From contig NZ_QLTK01000005.1 of NCBI RefSeq assembly GCF_003269035.1, positions 248,001 through 312,000 of the forward strand: DNA of 64,000 bases. Direction: 5' to 3'. Shown piece by piece: positions 35,265-45,018 of this stretch. Position numbers and translations under genes: made by a program. This stretch comes from Paraburkholderia bryophila (lineage in GTDB: Bacteria > Pseudomonadota > Gammaproteobacteria > Burkholderiales > Burkholderiaceae). The notes below the pieces were generated by a model. That model was not told the DNA's origin and searched no databases. It saw nothing but the letters and a program-made list of their open reading frames with translations. Position 1 is the first letter of the stretch. Each line of letters opens with the position of its first letter.

Positions 35265-37604
35265 ATGATGAGATATTGGAAACTTCTAGGCGTTGCCTCG
35301 GCAACGGTGTTGGCATCGTTTGGTGCGGAAAGTGTGCAGGCCGCTCAGAGCAGCACCATCACCGTGGCGGGCCAGCAATACAAGCTGTGCGGACAAGAGA
35401 ACGGCAACTGCTCGTTCCTCGGCACGGGCTCCGTGGTGTTCGGCGCGGTTCCGCCTAATTCGCCCTCGGTCATGCTGACCGCGCCGCAGACCTTTACTAA
35501 TGGCGTCGGCTGCTATGTCGGCGCGGTTTCGCAGACGGATCCGGCCTATGGTTACGGCAAGTCGTGCTGGGTGAAGGCAGTTGCGGCTACACCGACTCCG
35601 GCACCCGCTCCGGCTCCGACGCCTGCTCCCACGCCGTCCAAGACGCCCACACCGACGCCTGCGCCGACTCCGACTCCGACTCCGACTCCGACTCCGACTC
35701 CGACTCCGACTCCGACTCCGACTCCGACTCCGACTCCGACTCCGACTCCGACTCCGGCGCCTACGCCTACGCCTACTCCGGCTCCAACGCCCACCCCGAC
35801 ACCCACCCCGTCGCCGGCACCGGGCAGCTCCACGCTTTCGTGCAGCACGCCGACGCAAACCGCAGGCGGTACCGCTAACGGCGTGATCAGCGCCGACACG
35901 CCGACCACCGACGGCCTGCGCATTTTCCAGAACAACGCAGCGTTCAAGCTTGCGATCACGACGAATGTTCCGAGCGCGGACACGGTCGTCTGGTCTGTCG
36001 CCGACTCGAACGGCGCGATCAAATCGCAAGGCAGCTTCGCGGTTAAATCCGGCGTGCAAACCAGCACGATTCCGTGTACATCGACGTGGTCAGGCTACGG
36101 CGCGCTCACCGCGACGCTGCGCTCGAACGGCGGCACGTTGCCGAGCAGCGGTACGCGTCCTACGGGCATCGCAACGTTCGGCGTGTTGCCGAACCTGAGC
36201 TCGGTACTAGGCACGGTCACCTACGCGCATCAGGATCAGCATCGCTTCGGCATGCAAGGCTTCAACGGCAACATCGCCGCATTGCATGATCTGGGCATTA
36301 CGTGGACGATCGACGATCGCGAGCAATCGGCCATGGAACCCAATGGCCCGAACACGTACACGCCGAGCGTGAGCGACCTCGATCCGTTCTACAAGGCGAA
36401 TCCGGATCAGATGCGCATCGTGCGTCTCGACGGCATCCCGGCATGGGATTCGAAGACCGGCCAGTTCAACGACAGCTACTACGCGCCGTCGAACATGACC
36501 GAGTTCCAGGGCTTCATGGCCAAGGTCGGCACCGATACGAGCCAGATCCGCGCGGCGAACTATCCGAACCAGCAAAGCAACTACTATCAGGTGACCTGGG
36601 AGCCGAGCCTCGGCTGGGCCGATAGCGACGCGAATTTCGTCGCCATGTACAAAGCGGCGTATCAGGGCATTCACTCGACCGATCCGAACGCTGTCGTGAT
36701 GGGCACCGCGAACCCGTTCGCGTCGAACTGCGACACGTGTACTACCGGCTATCTGCAGAAGTACGGCGCGCTGGGTCTGTGGAATTACATCGACGCGGTG
36801 GCCACGCACGGCTACTGGAATGCAGGCACCTATCCGGCGCATCCGCCCGAGTTGCAGGACTCGGACCCGAGTACGGCGAATCAGGCCAACGCGCTCGACA
36901 ATCAGATGAAGCAACTGCGCGCAATCATGCAAGCGGGCAAGCCGAACATGAAGCTCTTCTTCACCGAAGCAGGCGTGAGCTACGATCCGGGTTTCAGCTA
37001 CGGTCCTAACGTACCGTCGCAGAATCAGTTGTTTGCACAAGCAGCGGTGGGTGTGCGAGCACACATCATCGTGCTGGGCGGCGGCGCGCAACTGACGACG
37101 CTGTTCTATGGTCCGGACTATCCGGGTGAAGTGGGTTACGGTACGTTCTTCGACCTGAACGACGCGCAAGGCGCATTCGGTGCGACGAACCTGTCGCCGA
37201 AGCCGGAAGCCATGGTGTTCGCGACCATGACGCGCGCACTCGACGGCACGAATACGTTGGGTCGTGTGAACGGCACGCCGCAAGGCACGTATGCGTACTC
37301 GTTCCAGCAACTCGGCAACGGCAAGGTCGTGACTGCGGCGTGGGCACACAGCAATGCACAATGGCCGACGAGCGCCGGTGTGTATAGCCAAAGCTACTCG
37401 ACCAGCTATAAGCTGACGGTGGACAACGCCGGCACGTCGGGCAATGTGACTGACATCGACGGTTACGGCAACATGACCACGCTGCCGTACACCAACGGCC
37501 AGATCACGCTGACACTCACCGAGGTACCGCAGTACATCGTGTCGAGCAACGCAACGGTCGCCAAGGCCAATTCGACTGTTCCGGTCGGATACACCGGTCA
37601 ATAA
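35265..37604 (+). CDS. secreted glycoside-hydrolase-like protein with Pro-Thr linker
   Basis: Exported protein of about 779 residues. [20 protein letters not shown] and ESVQA form a signal peptide; the second of the paired ATGs is also possible. An N-terminal Cys-containing domain (residues 25-105; [23 protein letters not shown]) is joined by an 80-residue Pro-Thr linker to a beta-sandwich region and then a likely TIM-barrel domain from about 310. WEPSLGW could hold the acid/base Glu and [13 protein letters not shown] the nucleophile Glu, as in clan A enzymes such as GH39 and GH5. The polysaccharide target is unknown; a glycosyltransferase and a flippase-like gene follow. Confidence 0.75.
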   Translation: MMRYWKLLGVASATVLASFGAESVQAAQSSTITVAGQQYKLCGQENGNCSFLGTGSVVFGAVPPNSPSVMLTAPQTFTNGVGCYVGAVSQTDPAYGYGKSCWVKAVAATPTPAPAPAPTPAPTPSKTPTPTPAPTPTPTPTPTPTPTPTPTPTPTPTPTPTPTPAPTPTPTPAPTPTPTPTPSPAPGSSTLSCSTPTQTAGGTANGVISADTPTTDGLRIFQNNAAFKLAITTNVPSADTVVWSVADSNGAIKSQGSFAVKSGVQTSTIPCTSTWSGYGALTATLRSNGGTLPSSGTRPTGIATFGVLPNLSSVLGTVTYAHQDQHRFGMQGFNGNIAALHDLGITWTIDDREQSAMEPNGPNTYTPSVSDLDPFYKANPDQMRIVRLDGIPAWDSKTGQFNDSYYAPSNMTEFQGFMAKVGTDTSQIRAANYPNQQSNYYQVTWEPSLGWADSDANFVAMYKAAYQGIHSTDPNAVVMGTANPFASNCDTCTTGYLQKYGALGLWNYIDAVATHGYWNAGTYPAHPPELQDSDPSTANQANALDNQMKQLRAIMQAGKPNMKLFFTEAGVSYDPGFSYGPNVPSQNQLFAQAAVGVRAHIIVLGGGAQLTTLFYGPDYPGEVGYGTFFDLNDAQGAFGATNLSPKPEAMVFATMTRALDGTNTLGRVNGTPQGTYAYSFQQLGNGKVVTAAWAHSNAQWPTSAGVYSQSYSTSYKLTVDNAGTSGNVTDIDGYGNMTTLPYTNGQITLTLTEVPQYIVSSNATVAKANSTVPVGYTGQ
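35664..35753 (+). repeat. 15 tandem copies of CCGACT coding Pro-Thr
   Basis: A perfect hexanucleotide run inside the linker of the hydrolase gene, with degenerate CCGACN/CCGGCN copies on both sides. Because the unit is 6 bases, copy-number change would keep frame and only alter linker length by two residues per step. Confidence 0.95.
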
Positions 37605-37674
37605 GCTGACCGGCAACCAGGTCGACAGTCATTGAAGACCTCGGACGCGCCGCCGCTCACAGCGGTGACGTATC

Positions 37675-37714
37675 GAATGAGCGAGTCAGGCGTTTCCCGT
37701 CTGCTCGCTCATTC
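37675..37714 (+). terminator. hairpin terminator after the hydrolase gene
   Basis: GAATGAGCGAG at 37675-37685 pairs perfectly with CTCGCTCATTC at 37704-37714, 70 bases past the stop codon, followed by GCTTTAAATT. The T-run is short but the stem is 11 base pairs. Confidence 0.65.
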
Positions 37715-37767
37715 GCTTTAAATTCGCGTTCACCCTCTCCAGCAGTTCAACCAGTTGCGTGACCTCG

Positions 37768-38085
37768 TCAGCAGAGTCCCGACAACGCGTCTTCACTTCC
37801 CGCAAACAGAATCGCTCGCGCTTTCGGCAAATTTTTTTCCGCATCGCCTGTTAGCGAAATCTCGTCGCGCTCCATGCGACTCAACAACCGGACCATGGTG
37901 CGCTGCTCCACTCTCGCGAGCCCGCTGGCAAACCGATAGAGCATCGCGCCCGCGTAGCGTATCTCCTGAGCAAAGTAATTCGCCGCAACAGACACGGCGT
38001 ATTCCTCCGCGCTTAGTGAACCAGACGGCCGGGTCTCGCGTATGATGGAGCGACGTCTCAAGCGCTCGTGCCTGCGATTATCCAC
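37768..38085 (-). CDS. hypothetical protein, about 105 residues, doubtful
   Basis: Open frame in the 550-base gap between the hydrolase and glycosyltransferase genes. It reads EEYAVSVAANYFAQEIRYAG and MLYRFASGLARVEQRTMVRL, a plausible amphipathic helical protein unlike shadow frames. The start is a GTG without a clear ribosome-binding site. No family recognised. The rest of the gap (37605-38157) holds the terminator at 37675 and no other gene that I can support. Confidence 0.35.
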   Translation of the reverse strand: MDNRRHERLRRRSIIRETRPSGSLSAEEYAVSVAANYFAQEIRYAGAMLYRFASGLARVEQRTMVRLLSRMERDEISLTGDAEKNLPKARAILFAGSEDALSGLC

Positions 38086-38157
38086 ACTCAGGCTTGAACC
38101 CTTTCATTGCGCCTTGCGCAGTTACCACTGCGACCGAGGTGCGGCTTCTGCCCAACT

Positions 38158-38919
38158 ATGACAGCCAGCCAGCCCCCTTACAATTCCCAGTTCATTTCAT
38201 GCATCATCTGCGCGTATAACGAAGCGCCTCGGATTGCAAAGGTGCTCGCAGTGGCCGCGGTCCATCCTGCATTGGGTGAAGTCATTGTCGTCGACGACGG
38301 TTCCAACGACGGCACCGCGGATATCGTCAAACAGTTTGCTTCGGTGCGTCTGATCGTGCGAGGTGTGAATGGCGGCAAGAGCGCGGCCATGGTGGACGGT
38401 ATCGCCGCAGCGCAAGGCGACCTGCTAATGCTGCTCGACGCCGACCTGAAAGGCCTCGCCGCCGAGCATGTCAGCGCGCTGGCGGCCCCTGTGCTTAAAG
38501 GTCGTGCGGATGTCAGCATCAGTTTGCGGCAGAACAGCCTGACGCTGTTTCGCGCTATCGGGCTTGATTTCGTTTCGGGAGAACGCGTCGTTAAGAAAGC
38601 GCTATTGCATGCGGCCCTTGAACAGATTCAGGCGCTGCCGCGCTTCGGGATCGAAGTATTCATGAATCGCCTGATAATAGAGAGCCGCCTGCGAATCGCG
38701 GTGACGCACTGGCCTCATGTGACCCAGGCTCGCAAAACCGAAAAACTCGGCTACTGGCGTGGTGTCCGCGCCGAATGGCGAATGATCGCCGACCTGCTGA
38801 AAGCGGTTTATCCGCTTGCATTGATCACGCAGACGGTGCGATTGCTACAACTGCGGATCCGCCACGGACGCGCTTCTTTCGCGACACGCATGAAGGGAAC
38901 CCCTGACAGTCCTCAATAG
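38158..38919 (+). CDS. family 2 glycosyltransferase
   Basis: GT-A fold transferase of 253 residues that would move a sugar from a nucleotide or lipid-phosphate donor. SCIICAYNEAPRIAKVL and EVIVVDDGSNDGTADIVKQF are the nucleotide-binding motifs; LLMLLDADL carries the DXD metal motif. Unlike DPM-type enzymes it has no C-terminal membrane helices, only a weakly hydrophobic stretch (LKAVYPLALITQTVRLL). The start MTASQPP is chosen from domain position. It converges with the flippase-like gene at a shared terminator. A role in glycan assembly with the neighbouring secreted hydrolase is possible. Confidence 0.88.
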   Translation: MTASQPPYNSQFISCIICAYNEAPRIAKVLAVAAVHPALGEVIVVDDGSNDGTADIVKQFASVRLIVRGVNGGKSAAMVDGIAAAQGDLLMLLDADLKGLAAEHVSALAAPVLKGRADVSISLRQNSLTLFRAIGLDFVSGERVVKKALLHAALEQIQALPRFGIEVFMNRLIIESRLRIAVTHWPHVTQARKTEKLGYWRGVRAEWRMIADLLKAVYPLALITQTVRLLQLRIRHGRASFATRMKGTPDSPQ

Positions 38920-38926
38920 CCTACGA

Positions 38927-38950
38927 CACGCCGCGATTGTCCGCGGCGTG
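38927..38950. terminator. bidirectional terminator hairpin
   Basis: CACGCCGCG at 38927-38935 pairs perfectly with CGCGGCGTG at 38942-38950 around a 6-base loop, followed by CGGTTTCTTC. It lies between the convergent glycosyltransferase and flippase-like genes. Confidence 0.7.
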
Positions 38951-38977
38951 CGGTTTCTTCGAAACGACGCGTGACGT

Positions 38978-39976
38978 TCAACTCCGTCTATTAACACGTG
39001 CAAGCGCCAAAGCAAGCATGCCAACGGCGCCCAACACGAGAGGACAGAACAAGGTCGCGAAGCGCCATAGTATGAGTGCCCCCCCAACCGCCGCATGCGG
39101 CACCCAGGCGCCGAATGCGGCGGCGAGCCCGAGATCTCCGCCACCGCCGCCAGCCGGAATACCCGTCCAGAGCGCAGCATGCAACACCAGCGCCTGGACG
39201 GCCACCACGAAACCGGGCGGCAACGCATACCCCTGTTCGAGCAGAATGAACCACAACGCGCCATAGCGCAGCAGCCATTGCGTCGTGGTCAGAAGAAGCA
39301 ATGCACCGAGCCGCCAGCGCGAGCCTGATAGCAGATGCCGCCATTCGTCACGCACATTGGCGACGAATGTCGTCCATCGTGCGGGTGGGCGAGTCGGCAT
39401 GCCAACACGCCTGATCGCGCCGCCTGCACTTTCCGCGAGTTTTCGCCGGTACGTCCAGATCGCGCACGCCAGCGCGATGACGCCAATCGATGCGCCCGCT
39501 ACGATATGCAAGGACTTCGGTGTAATCAGCCCGGCAATCAGGCCAATGCACGACACGAACGAAACGGGCACCGCGACTGTAAAGAACGCAAGGTCGAGCG
39601 CCTGATCGCCACTCACTACAGTAGTAGCCTGCGTCCACGAAGCGCCCGCACGTTGCAACAAGCCGAGATTCACGCCATATCCCGCTGCGCCGAACGGTGA
39701 ACCGAGGAACGCCGCATCGGTGACGAAGGTGATGGCGAGCGTGCGCCGGAATCGGATGCGAAGACCCAAGGCCGTTTGCATCAACTGCTGTTTGCCTGCC
39801 TTCGCGGCGGCACTCGCGATCGCGCTCGCCGCCAGCATGACGATCAGACGGGGCGACGCCGCCTGCAATCCGGTCAACGTCGCATGAACACCCAGCAGGA
39901 ACGGCGCGCCAATTGCAAAAACGACACCCACGATGGCAAGAAGTACGGTCACACCTAATGCAAGCGGCTTCGTCAA
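38978..39976 (-). CDS. flippase-like / LPG-synthase transmembrane domain protein (UPF0104)
   Basis: Integral membrane protein of 332 residues with about eight helices. The motif TFVTDAAFLGSPFGAAGYGV and the later WTGIPAGGGGGDLGLAAAFG match the lysylphosphatidylglycerol synthase transmembrane/YbhN family. Members move or transfer lipid-linked groups, though most are uncharacterised. There is no cytosolic aminoacyl-transferase domain, so it is not a full MprF. Its neighbour suggests work on a lipid-linked sugar. Inference only. Confidence 0.8.
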   Translation of the reverse strand: MTKPLALGVTVLLAIVGVVFAIGAPFLLGVHATLTGLQAASPRLIVMLAASAIASAAAKAGKQQLMQTALGLRIRFRRTLAITFVTDAAFLGSPFGAAGYGVNLGLLQRAGASWTQATTVVSGDQALDLAFFTVAVPVSFVSCIGLIAGLITPKSLHIVAGASIGVIALACAIWTYRRKLAESAGGAIRRVGMPTRPPARWTTFVANVRDEWRHLLSGSRWRLGALLLLTTTQWLLRYGALWFILLEQGYALPPGFVVAVQALVLHAALWTGIPAGGGGGDLGLAAAFGAWVPHAAVGGALILWRFATLFCPLVLGAVGMLALALARVNRRS

Positions 39977-40059
39977 GAGAGCGTCCGTGGCAAGGTCGTT
40001 GGGTGAATAGCGCCTATTACGCGTGCGATCTGGCTCGACCGGCTACGAGCACCCATGAT

Positions 40060-41520
40060 TCAGCGCTTCAGCATCGCGCGGGCCGCTTTCGCGGCGCCCG
40101 GGCGGCCCATATCCGTGGCGACGAAATGCGCAATCTTGCGCGCGCCGAGGTCGACCGCCACGTAGTCGTTCGGTGCTTTCGCGCTCAGCCCGTCCGACGC
40201 CGAATGGTATTCGATACGCAGCTGTGAAGCAGTGACGACGAGCCGTAGATAACCGTAGTTGGTGTCGTCGTAGTTCTCGAGCACTACCAGGTCGCTATTC
40301 GCCGACGCCGCCTGCAACACCTGCGGCGCACGAATCGGCGCGGTGCCGTTCGGCGCCAGTTTGATCAAACCGTGCCCGCCGTTACCGCACACAATGTAGG
40401 GAATCTGCGTGCCGTCAGTGCGACGGGTACGCGTGAAGCGCTGATAGTTATGCGCGTGCCCGGATAGAAACGCATGCGGCCAAACATCATTGGCTTCACA
40501 GATCTCATCGATCTGTTGCAGCATCGCGGTACTCGATCCGTGACCACCCGCGCAATAAGGTGGATGATGATCGGCGATCAATAACGCGCCCTTGAATTTT
40601 TCCGCTTTCACGCGTTTGAGCGCGGCATCGAGGTAGTCGAGCTGAGCGCGGCCAATGTGCGAATCCGAGATCACGCCCGGGTCTTCGAGCGTATTGCTGT
40701 AGATCACCAGCACGCGCGCGAACGGCGCTTCGAACGTAAAGAACACACCGGGTTGTATTTGCGCGGTACGCGACAAACCGCCCGCCTCCGGCGTGACAAC
40801 AAAATCCTGTGCGCAGAAGTTGCGCAGAAATGCCGCGAGGCTTTTCGCATACGCCTCGGGCGAGACCATGCCGTCGTGATTGCCGGCGCACGCGAGAATC
40901 GGCGCGGGATAGTTGCGATAGGGCTCGTAAAACTGATCGTAGTAATACTTGCTCTCGCCGAAACTGTAGACCACATCGCCGAGTAATAGCGCGAACTGCG
41001 GGATCTCGGCCGCGTTCGGCTCGACGAAGTCAGCCGTCATTTTGTCGGCCACTTCATTTTGCGTGGCGGGCCCCGTGGTGTTGCCGCAATCGCCGAGCGC
41101 GTGAAAGACGAGCTGTCCCGACGACGTTACCGTGTCGACCGCGCCGGTATTGCCACCAAAAACCTGAGCGAGCGACAGTTGCGGCTCGACTCCGCCGCGC
41201 GGCGCGGGAAATGGCAGCGGAAAAAGTTTGTGCTCGGCATTGAGCTTATCGATCTCTTTGTACGCCGCGTCGTCCGATGGGTGCGCAACGCGAAACACAG
41301 TCGGGTCGGCGGTCGGCTGCGGCTGCGCGAACACGGGATGCGTCAAAGCACGCTCGCGCAGCGCAACGGGCGCGTCGACACCGCCCGGCTGAACCACCGA
41401 CACGGCGGCAGCAACCGACGCTTTGCGACGGGCCGCATTGCCTTCGCTCGGCTCCTTTCGCTTCTCTTTCTTACCACTGTCTTTCGGATCGTTCTTCTTC
41501 GACTCGCGTTTTGCCGGCAT
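40060..41520 (-). CDS. metallophosphoesterase
   Basis: Calcineurin-like phosphoesterase of 486 residues. The metal motifs occur in order: LGDCGN, LLGDVVYSFGE, CAGNHDGMV, ADHHPPYC and SGHAHNYQRFT. The first 40 residues are rich in Lys, Glu and Ser (KRESKKNDPKDSGKKEKRKE) and there is no signal peptide, so it may stay in the cytoplasm or leave by another route. AGAGG precedes the ATG. It is divergent from the phosphate transporter gene around a Pho-box-like site, which points to a role in phosphate scavenging. Confidence 0.88.
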   Translation of the reverse strand: MPAKRESKKNDPKDSGKKEKRKEPSEGNAARRKASVAAAVSVVQPGGVDAPVALRERALTHPVFAQPQPTADPTVFRVAHPSDDAAYKEIDKLNAEHKLFPLPFPAPRGGVEPQLSLAQVFGGNTGAVDTVTSSGQLVFHALGDCGNTTGPATQNEVADKMTADFVEPNAAEIPQFALLLGDVVYSFGESKYYYDQFYEPYRNYPAPILACAGNHDGMVSPEAYAKSLAAFLRNFCAQDFVVTPEAGGLSRTAQIQPGVFFTFEAPFARVLVIYSNTLEDPGVISDSHIGRAQLDYLDAALKRVKAEKFKGALLIADHHPPYCAGGHGSSTAMLQQIDEICEANDVWPHAFLSGHAHNYQRFTRTRRTDGTQIPYIVCGNGGHGLIKLAPNGTAPIRAPQVLQAASANSDLVVLENYDDTNYGYLRLVVTASQLRIEYHSASDGLSAKAPNDYVAVDLGARKIAHFVATDMGRPGAAKAARAMLKR

Positions 41521-41688
41521 ATGCGCCTCTTTCAAACTGATCGGTCGGAAATCAGACGGGCAACGGCGTTCGTTGCAAACGTAGAACGTTACGACACGCG
41601 CGTGTCGGAAAAGTGTCCGATCGAAGGCAAGAATGGCGGACCAACAATCCAATACCGATAGCATCGACACGCAGCGCGCCGCACGCTG

Positions 41689-41706
41689 CTGACTTGAAAT
41701 TGTCAC
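41689..41706. promoter_or_regulatory. candidate Pho box
   Basis: CTGACTTGAAATTGTCAC matches the E. coli PhoB consensus CTGTCATAWAWCTGTCAY at 14 of 18 positions, with a near-perfect right half. It lies 87 bases before the phosphate transporter start and 168 bases before the divergent phosphoesterase. Confidence 0.55.
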
Positions 41707-41792
41707 GAACGCCGACTAACTTCAAAGGTTCGCATTCACGGAGCAACTGTCCGACATCCGCGACTTTTTCCCCACCTCATGCGGGAGCCCGG

Positions 41793-43211
41793 ATGCTCGT
41801 TCACTTCATGCCGTCGTCCAGCATTATTGTTGCCATGCTGGTGATATGCCTCGTACTGGTCCTTGCGTTCGAAGCGACCAACGGCTTTCACGATTCGTCC
41901 AATACCGTCGCGACCGTCATCTACACGCAGTCGTTGAAGCCGGCTCAGGCGGTGGTCTGGTCCGGGTTGATGAACTTTATCGGCGTGCTGGTCGGCGGCA
42001 TTGCAGTTGCGTATGCACTCGTGCAGATTCTTCCGCCCGACGTACTCACGCCACCCGACGGCGCGCCCGCCGTGCCGATGCTGCTCGCAATCTTCGTGTC
42101 CGCATTGTTCTGGAATGTTCTCACCTGGGCCTTCGGCATACCGAATAGCAGTTCCCATTGCATCATTGGTGCATTGATCGGCGTGGCACTCGCCGACGCA
42201 TTGCTCAAATCCCGCAGCGTCGCGCAAGGTGTCGACTGGAAGCAGATCGTCACCGTCCTCGAAGGCCTGGCGATTTCTCCGGTGCTGGGGTTCGTCCTCG
42301 CCGGCTTACTGTATGGCCTGCTACGGTTGATCGTTCGCCGCGGACATCTGTTCGAGCCGCCTGAAGAGGGGCAGCCGCCCGTCTGGTGGCTGCGAGGCCT
42401 CCTCGTACTCACCTGCACTTCCGTCAGCTTCTCACACGGCACCAATGACGGCCAGAAGAGCATCGGCCTGATCATGCTGACGGTCATCGGTCTGCTGCCC
42501 GCCACTTATGCGCTCAATCCCGACGCTACGGATCAGTTGAAACAGCTGGGCCCGCGCGCCGCAGCGGCCATACCCTTGATCCAGAAATACGGCGATGACG
42601 TCAAGTCGCAAGCGCTAAAGGCCGCGGCCGCGTTGCAAAACGCGCAGCCCGAGTTGCAACAGCAGGCCACGGAATTGCAATCCCATAGTCCGCAGCAACC
42701 GGGCGAACGCGCAACGCGCGCGCAATTGCGCGGCGCGATTTACGACGTTGCCGCGCAGTTGAAGCACGTGGGTGAAGTAAAGAGTGCGAGTGCGGAAGAC
42801 AAGAAGCAGGCCGCCAGCCTTCTCAAAGAGATGAGCCAACCCGTGCAGTACGCGCCTCTCTGGGTGCGGCTGCTAAGCGCACTTTGCCTCGGCATCGGTA
42901 CGATGGTCGGCTACCGGCGCGTGGTTCGCACGCTCGGCGAACGGCTGGGCAAGCAGCACATGACACCGGGGCAAGGCGCCAGCGCCGAACTGGTCGGCTC
43001 GTTGCTGATCGGCACTGCGGGACTGACCGGCCTGCCGGTGAGTACGACACATATCATCACGTCCGGCATTGCGGGGACGATGGCGGCAGGCGGTCAAGGC
43101 TTGCAGCGTGGGATGCTGGTGCGCATCGTGCTCACCTGGCTGGTGACATTGCCGGTCACCATCGGCCTGTCGGCGGGACTGTTCTACGTGCTGGAGAACC
43201 CTTCGCTATAA
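41793..43211 (+). CDS. PiT-family inorganic phosphate transporter
   Basis: Low-affinity phosphate symporter of 472 residues. The family's duplicated signature is seen as FEATNGFHDSSNTVATVIYT near the N-terminus and SFSHGTNDGQKSIGLIMLT in the middle. A hydrophilic insert of about 110 residues (about residues 240-350), rich in Gln and Ala, follows the second repeat; this is the cytoplasmic loop seen in many bacterial PiT proteins. GGGAG lies seven bases before the ATG. It is divergent from the phosphoesterase, with a shared Pho-like site. Confidence 0.92.
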   Translation: MLVHFMPSSSIIVAMLVICLVLVLAFEATNGFHDSSNTVATVIYTQSLKPAQAVVWSGLMNFIGVLVGGIAVAYALVQILPPDVLTPPDGAPAVPMLLAIFVSALFWNVLTWAFGIPNSSSHCIIGALIGVALADALLKSRSVAQGVDWKQIVTVLEGLAISPVLGFVLAGLLYGLLRLIVRRGHLFEPPEEGQPPVWWLRGLLVLTCTSVSFSHGTNDGQKSIGLIMLTVIGLLPATYALNPDATDQLKQLGPRAAAAIPLIQKYGDDVKSQALKAAAALQNAQPELQQQATELQSHSPQQPGERATRAQLRGAIYDVAAQLKHVGEVKSASAEDKKQAASLLKEMSQPVQYAPLWVRLLSALCLGIGTMVGYRRVVRTLGERLGKQHMTPGQGASAELVGSLLIGTAGLTGLPVSTTHIITSGIAGTMAAGGQGLQRGMLVRIVLTWLVTLPVTIGLSAGLFYVLENPSL

Positions 43212-43239
43212 AGGGGTTCCCACCATGCCTGCATCTTTT

Positions 43240-44796
43240 TCAATTCGTCGTCGCGCCCAGCAGAACCATGCTGTGTATGCCGGCGAGAGCCTGCTGCCAC
43301 GCGTCGCTGTTTCGCTCCGCCTGTCCGTTTTCGAATAGCGGCTTCAACAGCGCCAGCAGATCTTTCGACTGCGACGAACTCGAAGGCGTGGTCACATCGG
43401 AAGTCAACACACCTCGCACATATTCGGATTGACGCGTCGATTGACTCGACGACTGACTCAATGACGCACTCAGCAACTTGCCTTTTTCAGTAGCGATCTG
43501 GGTGGTGCTATCGGCGTCGTCGTTGATCTGCATGTAGTAGTAGTTCTGCGACGTCTTCGACGCGTTGAGCACCGGCGCACTGGTGCCCGTCAGCGCCTGG
43601 TGATAGCTCGCGCTCAGATGCGATTGCTGGGTTTGCGAGATCGTGCCCTTCAGCAGATTTCCTTCGCTGCGGGTGCTTTGCGATAGCTGATACGAGAACG
43701 CATCCACCTCGCCCAAACGGTACGGATTCGACGACACCGGCGTTTCGGTAACCGAAGCGCTGAAATCGGCGAGGCCTGTCAACATGGCGTGATCCGACTG
43801 CGCTAACCAGGGGGCGTACGTGGTGCCGGCAAGTTGTTGCGACGGCGTTCCGTCATTGCTGTTCATCTGCGAGAACGCATCTTTGAACATGCTCATCAAC
43901 GCGGCATTGCCGTGACCGCGTGCGGTGGCATTGTCGATCTGCTTGAGATAACTTGCAATGGCCTGGCTGCGCTGCGCGTCCGAGCCCCATAGCGCGGAAT
44001 TGCTGGTGTCGACGTCGACGTCCATCTTGCCCGCCGCGCCCGAGATACTCAGGGTTCTGGCGGTGCTGCTCGTGGAAAAGTCGACCGCCAGATTGTTTGC
44101 CCCGTCATTGGTGACGTTGAACTGCAGCTTCACCGACGACAATACCGACGGGTCCGTGTCCATCAGACCACTGAGATCGACCGTGGGCGGTACTGCACTG
44201 AGGCCGTTGATAGCCTGCTGAAAACCGTCGGCCATTTTGGCCAGCGCGCTGCGCTCGGCATCGCTGAGCTTGCCACTGCTGTGCATGCTGACCGAGAGTG
44301 TGCCGCCCCCGCTATCCAGCGCGATATCTACTTCAACGCCGCTTGCGGTCTTAACCGTCAGCTTGATGTCGCCTTGCGGACCCTGTGCCGATTGTCCAAA
44401 CCCACCGACTCCACCGGTCGACGCGACATTGACCGATTGCGAGAAGTCGCTGCCTGTCGTCTTGAAGCGATCCAGCAGCGCACTCCCTAAACCATAGAAC
44501 TGACCGGAAATGGACTGCGATATGTCATTGCCCGCCATCGCCAACGTCACGGCATCCGTGCCGTTTTGAGCCCAGGTCACCACAGTCGGCGCTACATTCG
44601 CGAGTTTGCCCTCCGGCGTGTAGACCACGGGGGCATTGACGCCGATCATCGACGGGATCGTCACGATGGTCGACGCGGCTGCCGTGACCGATTCTTGCGA
44701 TGCAGTCGCGCTTACGGAAGCAACGCTGGCGGTTGCATTCGGCAACGGCGTCACTGCTAGTGTTTGAAGTGCGTTCAACGGCGACAACGTGGTCAT
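43240..44796 (-). CDS. large Ser/Thr-rich protein of unknown function
   Basis: Protein of 518 residues with no recognised family. It lacks a signal peptide, is rich in Ser, Thr, Ala, Gln and Asn, and has no Cys. DVDVDTSNSALWGSDAQRSQ and TASGVEVDIALDSGGGTLSV suggest repeated beta-strands; the C-terminal part looks helical (QQALAGIHSMVLLG). This composition resembles Gram-negative surface or secreted proteins that use leaderless routes. It converges with the phosphate transporter with a 28-base gap. Its own promoter region (44797-44970) has no gene. Secretion is only inferred. Confidence 0.78.
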   Translation of the reverse strand: MTTLSPLNALQTLAVTPLPNATASVASVSATASQESVTAAASTIVTIPSMIGVNAPVVYTPEGKLANVAPTVVTWAQNGTDAVTLAMAGNDISQSISGQFYGLGSALLDRFKTTGSDFSQSVNVASTGGVGGFGQSAQGPQGDIKLTVKTASGVEVDIALDSGGGTLSVSMHSSGKLSDAERSALAKMADGFQQAINGLSAVPPTVDLSGLMDTDPSVLSSVKLQFNVTNDGANNLAVDFSTSSTARTLSISGAAGKMDVDVDTSNSALWGSDAQRSQAIASYLKQIDNATARGHGNAALMSMFKDAFSQMNSNDGTPSQQLAGTTYAPWLAQSDHAMLTGLADFSASVTETPVSSNPYRLGEVDAFSYQLSQSTRSEGNLLKGTISQTQQSHLSASYHQALTGTSAPVLNASKTSQNYYYMQINDDADSTTQIATEKGKLLSASLSQSSSQSTRQSEYVRGVLTSDVTTPSSSSQSKDLLALLKPLFENGQAERNSDAWQQALAGIHSMVLLGATTN

Positions 44797-44970
44797 GGAG
44801 AACGGGCCTTATTTTTTGCTATTGGCAGAGGACGTCCGACCGACATCCGCTTTATCAACCGCTATATCGGCAGTTAATACGGGATCTTTATAGCTCTTAC
44901 GGAAGTTATGCGGAATAACGTGGATTCAAGCTTTGAAACTACGTAATAGCGTAGCGAATAGCTCGCTGAC

Positions 44971-45004
44971 GGATCCTGCTTACATAGACTGCGTAGCAGG
45001 ATCC
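44971..45004 (-). terminator. hairpin after the DUF4148 gene
   Basis: GGATCCTGCT at 44971-44980 pairs perfectly with AGCAGGATCC at 44995-45004, just past the DUF4148 stop codon. There is no clear T-tract. Confidence 0.55.
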
Positions 45005-45018
45005 TGTGTGCGCACTAT

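Noticed and set aside
35664..35753. Possible CRISPR or satellite array
   Set aside because: The unit is only 6 bases with no spacers and is in frame as a Pro-Thr linker.
36207..37616. 469-codon minus-strand frame
   Set aside because: Antisense to the secreted hydrolase, which has a signal peptide and coherent domains.
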